Positions 13,048 to 24,240 of a stretch of DNA of 64,000 bases are shown here, one piece after another. The translations under genes were made by a program, and so were the position numbers. Under the pieces are notes generated by a model. That model ran no database searches. It worked only from the letters and a program-made list of their open reading frames with translations, and was not told the origin of the DNA. Within the stretch, counting starts at the first letter, position 1. Each line of letters starts with the position of its first letter. The stretch is taken from positions 6,421,057 to 6,485,056 of the forward strand of contig LR990043.1 of NCBI GenBank assembly GCA_905147135.1. Reading direction: 5' to 3'. The stretch is from Blastobasis lacticolella. Taxonomy: Eukaryota; Arthropoda; Insecta; Lepidoptera; Blastobasidae.

Positions 13048-13086
13048 TTTGTGTGGCTTGTACGTTATGCGTACAAGCCACACAAA
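13048..13086. other. perfect 17-bp inverted repeat
   Basis: tttgtgtggcttgtacg at 13048-13064 is followed by a 5-base loop (ttatg) and its exact complement at 13070-13086. The transcript would fold into a 17-bp perfect hairpin. It is too short for a typical microRNA precursor and no mature arm is identifiable; a transposon end or protein-binding palindrome is equally possible. Confidence 0.6.
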
Positions 13087-13693
13087 CTCACAGGTTTATA
13101 AAACATACAGCATTGCATCACAATCCAACTTACTAGTATCTAAAAACATGCGCGCGTACCTGTCTTACAGTATGGATGTATTCCATCTGAACCATGCACC
13201 ATTTTTAAACTGGGTATATACAGTCCGCGGTGAATGGTCAAAATACTCAGAGTACACACATACATTTACACAAACTTTCACAAAAAAGAACACACACAAT
13301 GTATATTTTTCATTTTATTTCTCTTTTAATATTTTATTTTATTTATAAAATGAATACTTATTTAATTTTGTTTGGCGTAATCAAGGTGTAGGTAGTCCTA
13401 AATTATAAATTGCAGTTTAGTTATTGGCACTACAACTTGATAATATACCTTACTTAAATATAATTAAATTGCTATTAAACTGTGAAAAAAATAAAAAAAA
13501 CGGAACCGGGTCCCGTTTTGTGATAGCTTTTGTTGTCATCCGGCGGGGTGGCCCGGCGCTGTGTCATGCGCGCGCAATCTGCCCCCGCTGCGTGCGCCGG
13601 CGCAAGCGCTGTGATAGCTCACTCTGTCATAGAGCAACAATGCCCAGAACAAATTCAAAAATATTGATGTTTTGATTTATTTTAATAATTATT
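13087..13693. other. intergenic with CpG-rich islet
   Basis: No gene recognised. About 13540-13640 is sharply G+C-rich with several tgcgc/gcgca motifs, in contrast to the flanking AT-rich DNA. The open frame at 13424-13675 spans this block but starts with a non-ATG codon and has no domain I know. Confidence 0.4.
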
Positions 13694-13697
13694 TTAA

Positions 13698-14559
13698 CCC
13701 TAGATTACTAACCTTCGTCGATTCGACGACCCAGACTTGTAAAAATCGCGTAAAATCCTGAGCACGCGATCAAACTTTTTCCATACTTTATCTAATCTCA
13801 GTCGACACGTTTCCCTTGCGCCTCAAGAGAGTGTTTTAAGTGTACAGGGCCCGTGAGCTCTATTCCAGCAACCATGGCTCGTCGCATCGAGGAAGGTTAG
13901 TAATTACCTGATTTTTTACTATTTCAATTGTGTGTTTTTGCGTTCTTATTTCTGTTGTAGATGTATTATACTTATTTTCAACCCTATTTATTAGTCACTG
14001 TTTTAGATATAATTTGTCAGTTATTTTTACAAGTACAAAAATTTATCAGGAAGCTAGAAAGAAGACCACAATGCAGAGATAGAAAGAAAAACCTCAAAAT
14101 ACAACAATGTAAAGAATATTGAGAGACCAATGGGTGTATAATGAAATGAGAACCCTTATTGGCTTATTTACATTATGTGCAGCAATGAAACTATCATTAA
14201 TATGATCATTTACCATCAAATAAAAAGTTAGTAGATTATTACATTCATTAGTTTAGAAAATTATTGTATTTTTATCCTAATTACGTTATAAATGATATTA
14301 GGTGTGAACTTTAAAATCTTACGATAGTTAATTTGGCATGAAAACTATGATCTCATTAATTGAGCTATTTTATTAATAATTTGACATAATACTAGTTATG
14401 TAAATATAATAAATAACATGAATACACTTCACTACTAATAAAAACTATATTCTATGTACATTTTGTTTGTAAAACCCTTTAACCCCCCTTATTAAATACC
14501 GTAGTCAAAACGACGAGAGTTTGTATTAAGCGCCGAAAAATAAGGTTAGTGATCTAGGG
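13698..14559 (+). mobile_element. piggyBac-like element, internally deleted
   Basis: The left end begins ccctagattactaacctt directly after ttaa (13694-13697). The right end is its inverse, aaggttagtgatctaggg, with one mismatch in 18, followed by ttag (14560-14563), a one-base variant of ttaa. A ccc... terminal repeat next to a ttaa target is the piggyBac signature. Inner sequences are loosely inverted too (cgtcgattcgacgac; cgtagtcaaaacgacgag). At 862 bp it is far shorter than an autonomous piggyBac (about 2.4 kb), and no DDD catalytic region is present. Confidence 0.8.
13874..13895 (+). pseudogene. short 5' coding exon inside piggyBac-like element
   Basis: An ATG in a good context (agcaaccATGG) opens seven codons, M-A-R-R-I-E-E, ending exactly at a consensus-like donor (gaag|gttagt). 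Without splicing the frame closes after one more codon. No downstream exon encoding a transposase can be seen before the right end at 14559, so this is probably the surviving first exon of a deleted transposase gene. The assignment is inferred from position; the peptide alone is too short to identify. Confidence 0.4.
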
Positions 14560-14648
14560 TTAGCTTAACCGGAGACAGAGGTGACCTGTCAACGGTGGCG
14601 CTAATTCTGCGTTTTATGTAGCAACACCGGAAGAATGTAGTATTCTGT

Positions 14649-15011
14649 GACAGAATTCGAGTGTCGCCAATAATGGGACATGGATAGGAAGGAGCGTGAC
14701 GGAAAAAACAACTAACATGTCCCGATTGTGAAATTAGAATAATGACGTTTCGGAAAAAGACTAGCGCCCTCCGTCATGGAATAACGATTCTTGTTAAATA
14801 AGTCAACATTTCATGTAGTAGACATTGTCACCAAACTTTGACAGTGTAAACCGAGTAATTTTAAATGTTGTACAATAACGAATTGAATTGAGTTACTCAA
14901 TACATCAAGTTATATTTCCTCTATATAGTTTATTATTGCCGGTAAAATAAATGTAGTATGCAAATTTTTCCGCAATGTGTCAAAATAACCTGAAGTCGTG
15001 GTACACCTATA
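14649..15011. repeat. dispersed repeat family F, copy 1
   Basis: From gacagaattcgagtgtcgcc to cgtggtacacctata this segment aligns in order with 30988-32446, including gtgaaattaga.taatgacgtttcgg and cctgaagtcgtggta. Copy 1 is uninterrupted and therefore gives the empty-site reference for the nested insertions in copy 2. It lies 90 bp right of the piggyBac-like element. No coding capacity; class unknown. Confidence 0.75.
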
Positions 15012-15062
15012 TTTTTCGTATGGCTTTTGAGTTCTTAATCATAATAAATAAATAAATAATCG

Positions 15063-15305
15063 TGGAGAAATTCACACAGCGCCATCTAGCCCCAAACTAA
15101 GCAAATCTTGTACTATGGATGCTAGCTAATTGATAAACTATTTATATACTTTTTTTTTAAATATATACTTAATATACATACTACACCCAGACCCGAAACA
15201 GAAATTAAAATTCATCATTTAAATTTCTACTCTGCCGAAATCGAACCCGGGACCTCTTGCGTGGCTGACTGGCATGTTGACCACTGAACCACTCAGGCCG
15301 TCATA
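15063..15305 (-). repeat. tRNA-derived SINE, family B, copy 2
   Basis: Same layout as the copy at 2434: minus-strand head with tggttcagtggtcaacatgcc, B box gggttcgatttcg, body with tgtttcgggtctgggtgtag, end ctagatggcgctgtgtgaat. A T9 run interrupts the AT-rich middle. Confidence 0.8.
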
Positions 15306-15427
15306 ATAATACTTACAAAATGTCTACAATGGAAAATTATTAAGTGAACGGATAGGTATTTTACTTGTTCGTAAATTATTTCGTTATTTTTGTTCTTCCT
15401 ATTTAATTCATATAGGTAATACCTACA

Positions 15428-15515
15428 ATTCACTGCAGAGTGACTGGATCTCTCAGCTTACATCAAATAAATATATGCTGGGGGAACGGATCCCTTCTGC
15501 AGCTGGGAGTACACT
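15428..15515. repeat. short palindromic repeat, copy 1
   Basis: tcactgcagagtgactggatc at the left and its partial inverse ggatcccttctgcagctggga at the right enclose about 50 bases including tatatgctggggg. The copy at 48435 has perfect 16-bp arms. A foldback MITE of about 100 bp is likely. Confidence 0.5.
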
Positions 15516-15950
15516 CCATAGAGAGTCGCCAATGAAATAAGTGTTTAAAATGTAATGGAGATTACTTCGAAAAGCAATAAAAAAAGCAATTACTGTACAT
15601 GTAATTTATTAATGAGTTACGCAAAGCTTTCAGTATACCTACGTATTACTAAAAATAACTAACAATTTCGTGTACAAGTAAATATTGTTTGTCTTTGCTT
15701 CGTACGCCTGTTTTAGTACGTGTTGTAGGTGTGTAATGTAGTAGTTTTCCTGTTCTATAAATAGTATATTCTCGCATGTTCCGTAACTTGTGATTTATTG
15801 CCTCTTAACTAAGAATTCGTTTCACTAAAGTATGCCGCACTAACACCTGGTTAAGCGATTGTTTGGGGCTACAGCCTTTGAGTATCTTGTCTTCAACCAC
15901 CCTTATGATAAGCAGATACAAGCTTTACAAATCTTAAAATGTTATTTGTA

Positions 15951-16180
15951 CTATTCGCATGTGGAATGATTGTTAGCCAGCCCAGCCACAGTGTTTACTT
16001 TGGACAGTTCAAGGATATCGCAACAGCTCAAATGGAATCGTTTAAGAGGAGGTATTAGGTTAGAGGTCTCTTTAGAGTTGAGCAACGTATAAGTAACGCC
16101 ATTGGACCACGTTCCATCAGTGGACTGCTTGCTTGTTTGTCTGCCGTAGGTAAATATCTATAACATAAAAAAATCTGTTA
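15951..16180 (+). mobile_element. LINE 3' end remnant, second Jockey subfamily
   Basis: tcgcatgtggaatga...ccagccacagtgtttactttggac...tcgtttaagaggaggtatta...aggtctctttagag matches 26105-26205 of the Jockey-type element in order, continues into its 3' UTR (cgttccatcagtggactgcttgc) and ends in an A-rich tract. The coding frame is broken. Confidence 0.65.
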
Positions 16181-18295
16181 AAATTATTGGCATCTTAACG
16201 GGGTACGAGTATAGGCTTTTAGACACGATTTTTTTAATCTTCATTGACACACATTCTTCATTGAAGAGCACACAGTCCACCTGATGGTAAGGTAACTGTT
16301 ATTTCTGTAAAGAGGTACATACACCAAAAACGTAGTAGGCAGTTTAGTTGCCGTTGTCCCTTCTACGCCATCCCATACTCTTTGCTTCAGTCGGCATGTT
16401 ACCCTTTGCTATTACATTTCATAATTGAAAGTCCACACAAAAAGCAACTGGATATGAGATGAGATACGACTTCATTACATCTGAAGAAGCATCGCATAGA
16501 TTAGTCTCCCCACGGAGTCTTTGTAGTCGCAAATCAAATGAAAAAACCGCATCAAAGTCCACGTTCATGATCTAATTTAAACCGCTTGATGTAGATGTCT
16601 CGACGTGATTGTATAAAAGGCCGCGTTCGACTATAGGAGTGAATCTTTCCAATACGGCAATAAAGAAATGATTACATTTGATTCGGAATACAATATCGTT
16701 CTCGCATTCGTGCTGTTTACTCTTTCGTCAAACGGACCACGTTCCGGATCCAATCATGGGTGCCGACATGCTGAAAGGCCCATTAAACCAGAGACACGCT
16801 ATTTGTATCCCTTTCAGTAATTGCAGAAAACAACAGTCAAACCGCAAGACAATGTGATAACCCTACGTTTTATGCGCCACCACTTTCGCAAAAACTTCCT
16901 CCCACCCCTCTTAACTGAGTTACAGGAGCGTTGAAAGGGTGACGCAAGGGCAGGTAAGAGTTCAGGTTAAGCTGGCGGAGTTAATAGCTACGAACCGAGT
17001 TGGGAGGTCCGCCGGTCACCCGGCTAATTGAAAGTGTCAATCATTTTAACAACGCAAATGAATAGGGCATAGAGCTGCACGCCGAAGGCTTTGTTTGGCG
17101 AGGCCGGGGCCGTGGCCGGCGCGTTCAGTACCTATTCGAGGAAATATTATGTTCAGGGACTTCGGGGTAAGGGGTTTTCACTCTATAGTCTGCTATCGGT
17201 TTTATTTTCAGACACGACTCCCACTGGCTATTGCTCCACCCACAACAGCGTAGCTCTTGTGAAATGAGTGATGATGAAGGGAGTTAGGTGGCCGTGCCAA
17301 CCTCTTTATACCCTTTAAACGATTTCTTGACAAGTGCTATTTTACGTAATTTTACGGCAACTGTTTCTAGCAGATCATTGCCACATGGCAGATTCACGAC
17401 ATTTGTTTTTTATGATTGCGACACGACAACTTATGCTTCATTTTGCCACTGCCATATAGTCTCCCATACTTTCTTATCCGACAAACAGAAAATTTTGTTT
17501 TGAAGTTAGGGTCCACACTGGCCGGGGCCGGACTCAGGCAGGGGGGCTGGTGGGGCGGGGGGCAGTCGCCCGCGGCGCCCATCGCTCACCGCCGCATTAA
17601 CGTCCACTCGGACAGAGCTAATTGTCCTGCATAATTTTCCGGTGAACTCATTACCGGCCTCCACGCGCTTCGGGCACGCGTAGAAATCTATTATAAATTG
17701 CCATTATGTGCCGTGCCAGCCACTAACAAGCGCGGAGACATGCGAGACGAGACGGGATGCTGGATCTGAATGCGGCTAAGGAATTGCAATTTGGTTTTAA
17801 ATTGATGTTTATTGAGTAAAAGAACATAAATGGGGACGCAAGACATGGTTTAATTGTCTTTGAAAGGTTGATACCGTGCCGTGGAGCCGTCCGGGCCCTG
17901 GAAGAAAATTCGGCACACCCTTAAGAGCTTGAAGGTTTCAGGACTCCAATGAGTTTTGATTCCCTTGTATAGGAGACATTATTTTACAAAATTGCCCCTG
18001 CTGTTTTTGTCTATCAGTGTCACAAATTTTTTGTGTAAAAACTTCTCCTGTCATTGCTACACAAAATTTCCATTTTGTAGCTCTACAAATGCACTATCAT
18101 GCAAATATACATGTTATAAATTATGGTGGTCGTAAAATTATTGTTAGGAATTATTTAACTGCCATATGTAAGATGTAAAAGTATTACTCCATGGCACAAA
18201 TCGACACCACAGGTAGAATCGGTTTAGATCAGCCACCGAAATTTAATATTCAAACAAACAAAACCAAATTGATTTCGTTTATCTCCATTCTCCAG
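16181..18295. other. intergenic; GC-rich blocks
   Basis: No gene identified. Blocks at about 17020-17130 and 17500-17760 are markedly G+C- and CpG-rich (for example ggccggggccg, ggcggggggcag, gcgcccatcgctcaccgc). They lack a convincing open frame with splice sites; antisense and sense frames of 62-72 codons have no domain. Regulatory DNA or an unrecognised non-coding exon are possible. Confidence 0.35.
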
Positions 18296-18500
18296 GGGCC
18301 GTCTCACTATTATTAAATCAAATGCCAGACACTTTATTTACATTTACAGATTTGAAGAGGCCATTGCTTGGAAAAAAGATAATTTGTTTCGATATATCAT
18401 CCAAGACTCATATTTCATGTCGTGCGCATAATTTGGGCACGTCGGCCCGTCTCATTACAATGTTAAAATGAAATGTGGCGCGCTTAGAAGGCTGCGCAAT
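18296..18500 (+). repeat. about 200-bp direct duplication, copy 1
   Basis: cactttatttacatttacag, ttggccattgcttggaaaaaagataat-type sequence, tcgtgcgcat and the closing cgcttaga blocks recur in the same order at 24024-24240. The two copies flank the serine protease pseudogene and are in the same orientation. Copy 2 is more diverged at its right end. The class is unknown. Confidence 0.7.
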
Positions 18501-18626
18501 CAATAGTGAATCGTAATACATATTTGTACGTTTCACTACATATTAATAATATTATATAAAAGAAATAGCTATAGTCATTAAATTTAAAATTCATAGTAAA
18601 CTAAAACTATTAAGGAATAATATTGA

Positions 18627-18975
18627 GCGTCGGTGGCCGGGCGGTTGAGTATCCAACTCTTAAGTGAGAGGTACCGGGATCGAATCCCGCTGCGGCCATG
18701 TACCAATGACTCATTTCTGAGTTATGTACATTAGTTGAATTCTAACCCATGCTATTACAGTGCGGGAAAACATCGTGATAAAACCTGCAAATTCAGGCAA
18801 CTGAATTTGTAACCATGATCCAATCTGGTCAGGTTCCCCTGGTAGCATGGACATAGAGGTTAGATGGTAGTCGCTTCACTGTTATTACCTGATTGCCAAT
18901 TTCTGGATTATGGTCAAGGCGGACCCCGGGCCCTCGTTCCCGAGAGCACAACCGGGACATTATTATTATCTTATT
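18627..18975 (+). repeat. tRNA-derived SINE, family A, copy 2
   Basis: The head gcgtcggtggccgggcggtt carries the A box, and gtaccgggatcgaatcccgc the B box. The body includes gttatgtacattagttgaat and aacatcgtgataaaacctgc, and the end is ggcggaccccgggccctcg plus cacaaccgggacattattat. The tail is an ATT/TTA microsatellite. Full length. Confidence 0.85.
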
Positions 18976-18999
18976 ATTATCTACAAGCGAACCAAGGTA

Positions 19000-19225
19000 C
19001 CAACGACATAGCCCGAAGGATTGCTAGACTAAAGTGCCGATAAATTCTCGAGTGGCGACCATGTAACGGAAGACGCAGCTATCCATCCCTCCCACAACCG
19101 ACGACCGACGACCTGGTAAAGATCGCAGGTACCAGCTGCATGTAGAAGGCATAGGACCGGCCTTTGTGGAGATCTCCGGGGGAGATCTATGCCCGGCAAT
19201 GGGCGCCTTTCGGCTGATATGATGT
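19000..19225 (+). mobile_element. RTE-type LINE C-terminal fragment (family 2)
   Basis: Plus-strand translation gives NDIARRIARLK, then a phase change, ILEWRP, ending in TTDDLVKIAGT and DRPLWRS.GE-type sequence. This is the C-terminal tail of endonuclease/reverse transcriptase ORFs common in moth genomes (pattern TDIARR..LKW...VLEWRP...TDDLV...AGS...DR.LWRS). Several stops and shifts make it a dead fragment. The piece at 27742 is the preceding segment of the same kind of ORF. Confidence 0.65.
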
Positions 19226-19796
19226 TAATTTATTGAGGTGAGAAAATTAAGCACAAGCGTTTTTTCTTTCTAAGTCCACAAAATCTCATTGTCTTTAAAT
19301 TGTCAGTTAAGTACGGCTTCTTAAGATGGCAATATGGCCATTTAGTGACAATTTTGAAAAAAAAGCAGTTGTTTTCCTGCCGTACTAGTCCAAAAAGTAG
19401 AACATATCCGAGACTCTAAAAGTAAGTGGGACTTAACGTCCTTTACAGGGTAACGGACCCAGAGGACAAAACGTTACAACCGTGCAGCAAAAGCTTCAAG
19501 GTATATTTTTCTTTAAGAAAGGCACCAATAGTATTAACAGACTAATTACACTTTTGACCCACATCGTCAACTAGTTCTCAAAAGTCATTGGGTATCACAC
19601 TGCGTAGCTTTGAAGACTTTCAGCCTCCTGAACAAGCCGGATCAATCTAAATCCCTACCACCTTTTGTATTGAGTGATTATCGTATTAACTTTATCATTA
19701 TCAACGATCTATTGAGAGGTTTGTAGTAAGTCTGGACTGGTATTTACAGTGTTTTGGTATATCTCTGACAATGAATTAACTCAAACAATGAATTAA

Positions 19797-22170
19797 ATGT
19801 TCGTCTTCGCAGTTCTGTTGGCGATAGCCTCCGCGACGCCGCCCCAGTCTCTCATCACCACCTACCAAGAGACTGTCGCTATCGCCGAGGCCGCCAGGAT
19901 CAAGGCTGCCAATGAGGCCATCGACTTCTCCGGCTTCAGAATCACGGGCGGTCTGCAGTCCGTTCTCGGAGTTAACTTCTAGCTGGTAAGTTGATTTCGG
20001 GATGCATACTTAAATTGAGTCTCATACATAAGTCACGTGTAATGCCTATATACAAAGACGGTCGATTCCCTGGGCCAAAATAATAATTAGTTAACTCACT
20101 TAAATTCGTGTTCCTTGGCTGGATATCTGATGCTATTGATGACATATCCTTCAATTATTAGCCTTATGGCTGTTTTCCATCGAAGTTCCGTCTTGACTAG
20201 TTTTTATCCAACCAATCAGCAACGTCCAAATTGAGATAAGAAATAACTTAGCCAATTCCTAAGTTTAGTGAAAACTGCAATGGATCGATCTTGGATGTAG
20301 TATTGTATGATATTTCTATTGATATTGGGTAGGTAGTACTTTGTCTGGTTTCTTTTTATGTATATGTCGCCGCACGATTTCGCCCATATCAATCGAAAAG
20401 AATAATAAAACTATTATCAATATTCAATTATTTTAAAATTCATTATTAAATTTATCTAGAACTATTTCTGTTTTAACTTTGATTTACTATTTTGAATTTC
20501 TATTCTAAAAAGTGTTTGTTTTGATCGACAAATCGAAAGCACTAACGTAAGTTGCTATTTTAATTCTATAAGAATATTTCTGTTAAATATTGCTTCCAAA
20601 ATAACTTAAGCATTTTGTAAGGATTTCTGCTATTTAAATTATAGATAATTGAATGTGCTTTTACGTATTCCAATCGTTTAAAGCGCCACCTATAATCATA
20701 TTTGGACACTAAGTGACATTGCGGCGGGAAACGATTGGAGTCTGTAGACTTTACTTTACACACTTTACTGCGAACCTTCGGCTAAATAACACGTAAGCAT
20801 TACCTCTGTAATTTAGGAATAAAAATACTTTTTTCTTATTGTTTAATCCATGTTTTTATTTAACATAAATCCAATCTAGTGTTCACATTTATCTTAGCTA
20901 GCTTTTTCGAATGTTTTAGTTTGAATTAAACAATAACGGGTGATACGCGGTAGATGAACACTAAATGACGGGCAAACGACACGTTGGACTAAGATGGAGT
21001 ATATCCAGCTTTGTTTGTGTCTCATAACAGAAAGGCATTTCACCTGACACGTACACACATTATATACATTTATTTAAGTATACATTATAATTCTTATTAT
21101 ATTAGTTTATTATATTAACATTTTATCTATTGACTGTAGGCAATGATAGACGCACGGACTAGGGGGTAGCAGTCCGGACCTCACTCCGCGGGACCCGCGG
21201 AAGACCAGCGCCGCGGCTTTGGCCGCGGCTCATGCTGAGCGAGGTCCCTTTATCAACTGGTCATTTTTAATATGGCAACAATTTGAATGTAATTTTATGT
21301 GTTGATGTATAATGTCTTTTTCTTTTTTTGTTTATGTTGTGTTGTGACATTTCTAGTTATAATAAAGGAGTTATTTATTTATATTTATTTATTTATTTAT
21401 TTGAATTAGTACTGTAAACTTGTAGGAGAACCGGTGGCTAATAAGGTCGGCGGTTCTGCTTGCATTTTTAAATTTAAATCGAGTCCCCACTTCGACATAA
21501 TATCTCTAGCAACAAAGTTATACATCAAACTTTTCTGTAACTTACACAACAATCTCAAAGTATTATCAAAGTCTACGTCAAAGGCATTTATTTGTGACAC
21601 AGGTAGGTATACAGATTCATCAAGATATCATAATGTTTGTAAAAATCTGTGTATAATTGTACAAATAAAATAATAATGGCTTATACTTATTTAATAAATT
21701 TATAGTCATTTTTAACATTACTAGGGGTTAAATAAAATCATAATGGCTAATACTTAATTAATTAACTCATAGTCATTTTGAACATAACTAAAGGTTAAAC
21801 GGTACCATATTTATAAAATTTATGTATTCATTTATATCATAAAAACAATATTTCAAAAGCCATTCTGTTAACTTATTATTAAACTCTCATTATCATCCAC
21901 TCCACAGCGGCCTGGTCATCTCTTAGACGTCGGGCGTCACCTCCGTCTGCGGGTCCTCGCTGCTGACCAACACGCGCTCCATACTGCCGCCCACTGCTGG
22001 TTCGACGTCCGTAACCAGGCCTCGTTGTTCACCGTCGTCCTTGGCTCCACCACCCTCTACACCGGAGGCACCAGGCTCAACACTAATTACATCGTGGTGC
22101 ATGCCACCTGGAACTACACTACCATCCAGGATGACGTTGCCATCGTCACCACCCTAGGTCACTTGTACCA
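19797..22170 (+). pseudogene. chymotrypsin-like serine protease pseudogene, first two exons
   Basis: Exon 1 (19797-19985) encodes a short hydrophobic start (MFVFAVLLAIASA, a secretion signal), a propeptide with ETVAIAEAARIKAANEA, and RITGG, the usual activation site (R-I-V-G-G) with V changed to T. It ends at a gtaagt donor. Exon 2 (21908-22170) after a ccacag acceptor encodes CGSSLLTNTRS, then TAAHCWFDVRNQAS with the catalytic His (21992-21994), GSTTLYTGGTRLNTN, and DDVAI with the catalytic Asp (22133-22135), ending at a gtgaga donor. Defects: TAG at 19980-19982, TAG at 21924-21926, and one missing base at 21981-21982 just before the His motif. No exon with the Ser motif (GDSGGP) was found downstream. 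Live relatives are secreted midgut digestive enzymes. Sequencing error could explain one lesion, hardly three. Confidence 0.85.
21140..21402 (+). repeat. retroelement 3' end in pseudogene intron
   Basis: A G+C-rich block (ggacccgcggaagaccagcg, gcggctttggccgcggctca) is followed by an AT-rich stretch, an aataaa signal (about 21361) and a (ttta)n tail. This order is typical of a non-LTR element or SINE 3' end in Lepidoptera. It lies in the 1.9 kb intron of the protease pseudogene. Confidence 0.55.
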
Positions 22171-22516
22171 GTGAGATACATTTAAATACAAAAATAACCC
22201 TTGAACCGCTTGCACATTAGTTATTTTACTCCAGATTAAGGGATGGTCTTCTAATAACCTTCTCCACGCAAGCGTCAAGCGCCAAGACGCTTGCGCGGCG
22301 CGTGTCATGTTGAAGCTACGCCAGGTTTATTTGCGGTCAAGACCGAGTGCAGTGTTAACAGTGTTGTGCAATCCTAAATGTATCGATTCATAAATAGCAA
22401 TAGCAGCGGGGTGCCTTCCTTACTCATCAATCGAACGGGTCGAACACTTGTAATTTTAATATTTTTATTAAGAAATTCCTAGTTCTAAATCTATTTATAT
22501 TTTTTAAAAGATCCTC

Positions 22517-22564
22517 CGCGCTAATCAGATCTAAACGGCAGTCCGCTTAGATCTGATTCGCGCG
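22517..22564. other. 18-bp inverted repeat with 12-base loop
   Basis: cgcgctaatcagatctaa (22517-22534) is the inverse of ttagatctgattcgcgcg (22547-22564) with one mismatch. The loop is acggcagtccgc. It may be the core of a foldback element; no flanking copies or target duplication were found. Confidence 0.55.
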
Positions 22565-22814
22565 AAGGCCCTGAGTCCGCCTACAGTTTTGTATATATGA
22601 AACGGAACAATAATTGAACTATTTATGTGAGAGAATGGACTAGGCAGCCTCATTAATCCCTTAATTGGTACAAAAGGCAGAGTAGTTAGACCAGCATTTT
22701 TACCCTTACTAGCTTGTATTACAGACAACATCCGCAACATTAATCTACCGACCTGCTGAACAATAACTTCGCCGTATAGTTCCGCCGCTGACTACGGCAG
22801 GACAGGTGATAGGA

Positions 22815-23013
22815 ACTTTCTCCCACGCACACAAAGGTTGTGGAATGAACTACCTGGAGAGTACAACATGGAGCTCTTCAAGAAAGGGATGAAAAGGTTC
22901 TTACGGGGTCGGTAATGCGTGGGTGGTACCTCTGGTATTGCAAACCTCCATAGGCTGCGGTGACTGCTTACCATCAAGAAGGCCGTAAGCTTGTTTGCCA
23001 CCGTAGTGGAGTA
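22815..23013 (+). mobile_element. Jockey-type LINE 3' end, 5'-truncated
   Basis: tgtggaatgaactacctgga encodes the same LWNELPGE motif as at 5577, here followed by YNMELFKKGMKRFLRG and then the 3' UTR with gcggtgactgcttaccatca and an A-tail at 23003-23012. Slightly better preserved than the copy at 5577, but a one-base difference closes the frame early. Confidence 0.75.
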
Positions 23014-24023
23014 AAAAAAAAAGTGTCTAGATTTTCCATGTGCACTTTTGTTTTGTGCAAAATTTTCTTTAGCTACAGAATCTTAAGCCGCTATGCGGAC
23101 ACTGATATTTAACATGCGAACATTGGCATTCATATGGACAACAATTTGATTTACTACGGAGAATTAAATCAGCGGTCAACCCCAGCCAGGGTACGCTTTA
23201 ATGCTCTTTCTTCTCCACTTTCACCGGTCCTCGGCACAAATTTTGTAATGCTTGCAATGGCATTTGATAATGGCCAATATAAATTATCGTGGTTGCGTAT
23301 TTCAGGTTTCTTTCGTTAGGCTCCTGGTCAAAACTCTGACTTAAATAATTCATTCGGGGCTCACTAACCCAGGGTAGATATATAGATACTCTTTATTGCA
23401 CACAATATTACAAAAAAGAAAATTTACAAGGTCTATTCAAACATTGGGAGCAAAGGCGGCCTTATCAGCCTCATAATTCCCCTTCTATTTATAAATTAGT
23501 GATTTATAGTAACCAGATTACTGAACCATTTTATACCACTTTCGTGCGGAAGAAGAGTGTTAAACCTTTTTTATAACACTTACGTACGGTAATTATTGTT
23601 TCACAACTACTCGTCACCAGTTTACGTTGGACCGATTAACCGTTTATTCTTATTTTTTACATCTGTTGCAATTGTATTTTATTTTGATACGCGCTTTTAA
23701 GGTAAGTCATGAGTTTCTTAATTTTTAACCCCCTTTCATCTACCATGAAATTATAGAATGAAATAAAATTGATTAACCATCTAATCTATTAATTATTTTT
23801 TAAATTCCCTATTTACCCAATGTCGACGCACTATTTATTTTATTTTATTTAAAAGGCACATACAACAAATTACAGTCATTAAACAATACTGTGCATAATT
23901 TCTTAAATATAAGTACTAGACTATAATTCTTATCCATTATGTATTACAAAGGCACTTGTTTGGACTACCTCCTTATGTATACTTGGGTATGACTAATATT
24001 TGAGGCTACCAAGCCTCATAACC
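23014..24023. other. intergenic with AT-rich retroelement tails
   Basis: No gene. The segment at about 23370-23480 (actctttattgcacacaata... ggccttatcagcctcataa) and the one at about 23836-24000 (ttattttattttatttaaaa... aaaggcacttg) look like antisense LINE 3' tails, beginning with T-rich stretches, but I cannot assign them to a family. Confidence 0.35.
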
Positions 24024-24240
24024 CAATAGGGACCGTCACAGTCTCACGATTATTAAAACAAATGTAAAACACTTTATTTACATTTACAGATTTAGCCCTC
24101 TAAATTGGCCATTGCTTGGAAAAAAGATAATATATCATCCAAGCAAGATACCTATTTTATATCGTGCGCATCATGTAGGTAGGTTAGGTCACATTACAAT
24201 TATAAAATTAAATATAGCGCTTTTAGATGATCATAATATT
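24024..24240 (+). repeat. about 200-bp direct duplication, copy 2
   Basis: Matches 18296-18500 in order: gaccgtcacagtctcacgat, cactttatttacatttacag, ttggccattgcttggaaaaa, tcgtgcgcatcat. Followed in both cases a little later by aatagtgaatcg. Lies 1.9 kb right of the protease pseudogene. Confidence 0.7.

Noticed and set aside
17394..17634. coding exon in the GC-rich block
   Set aside because: Frames on both strands are open but short, start with doubtful codons, lack domains, and no paired splice sites were found.
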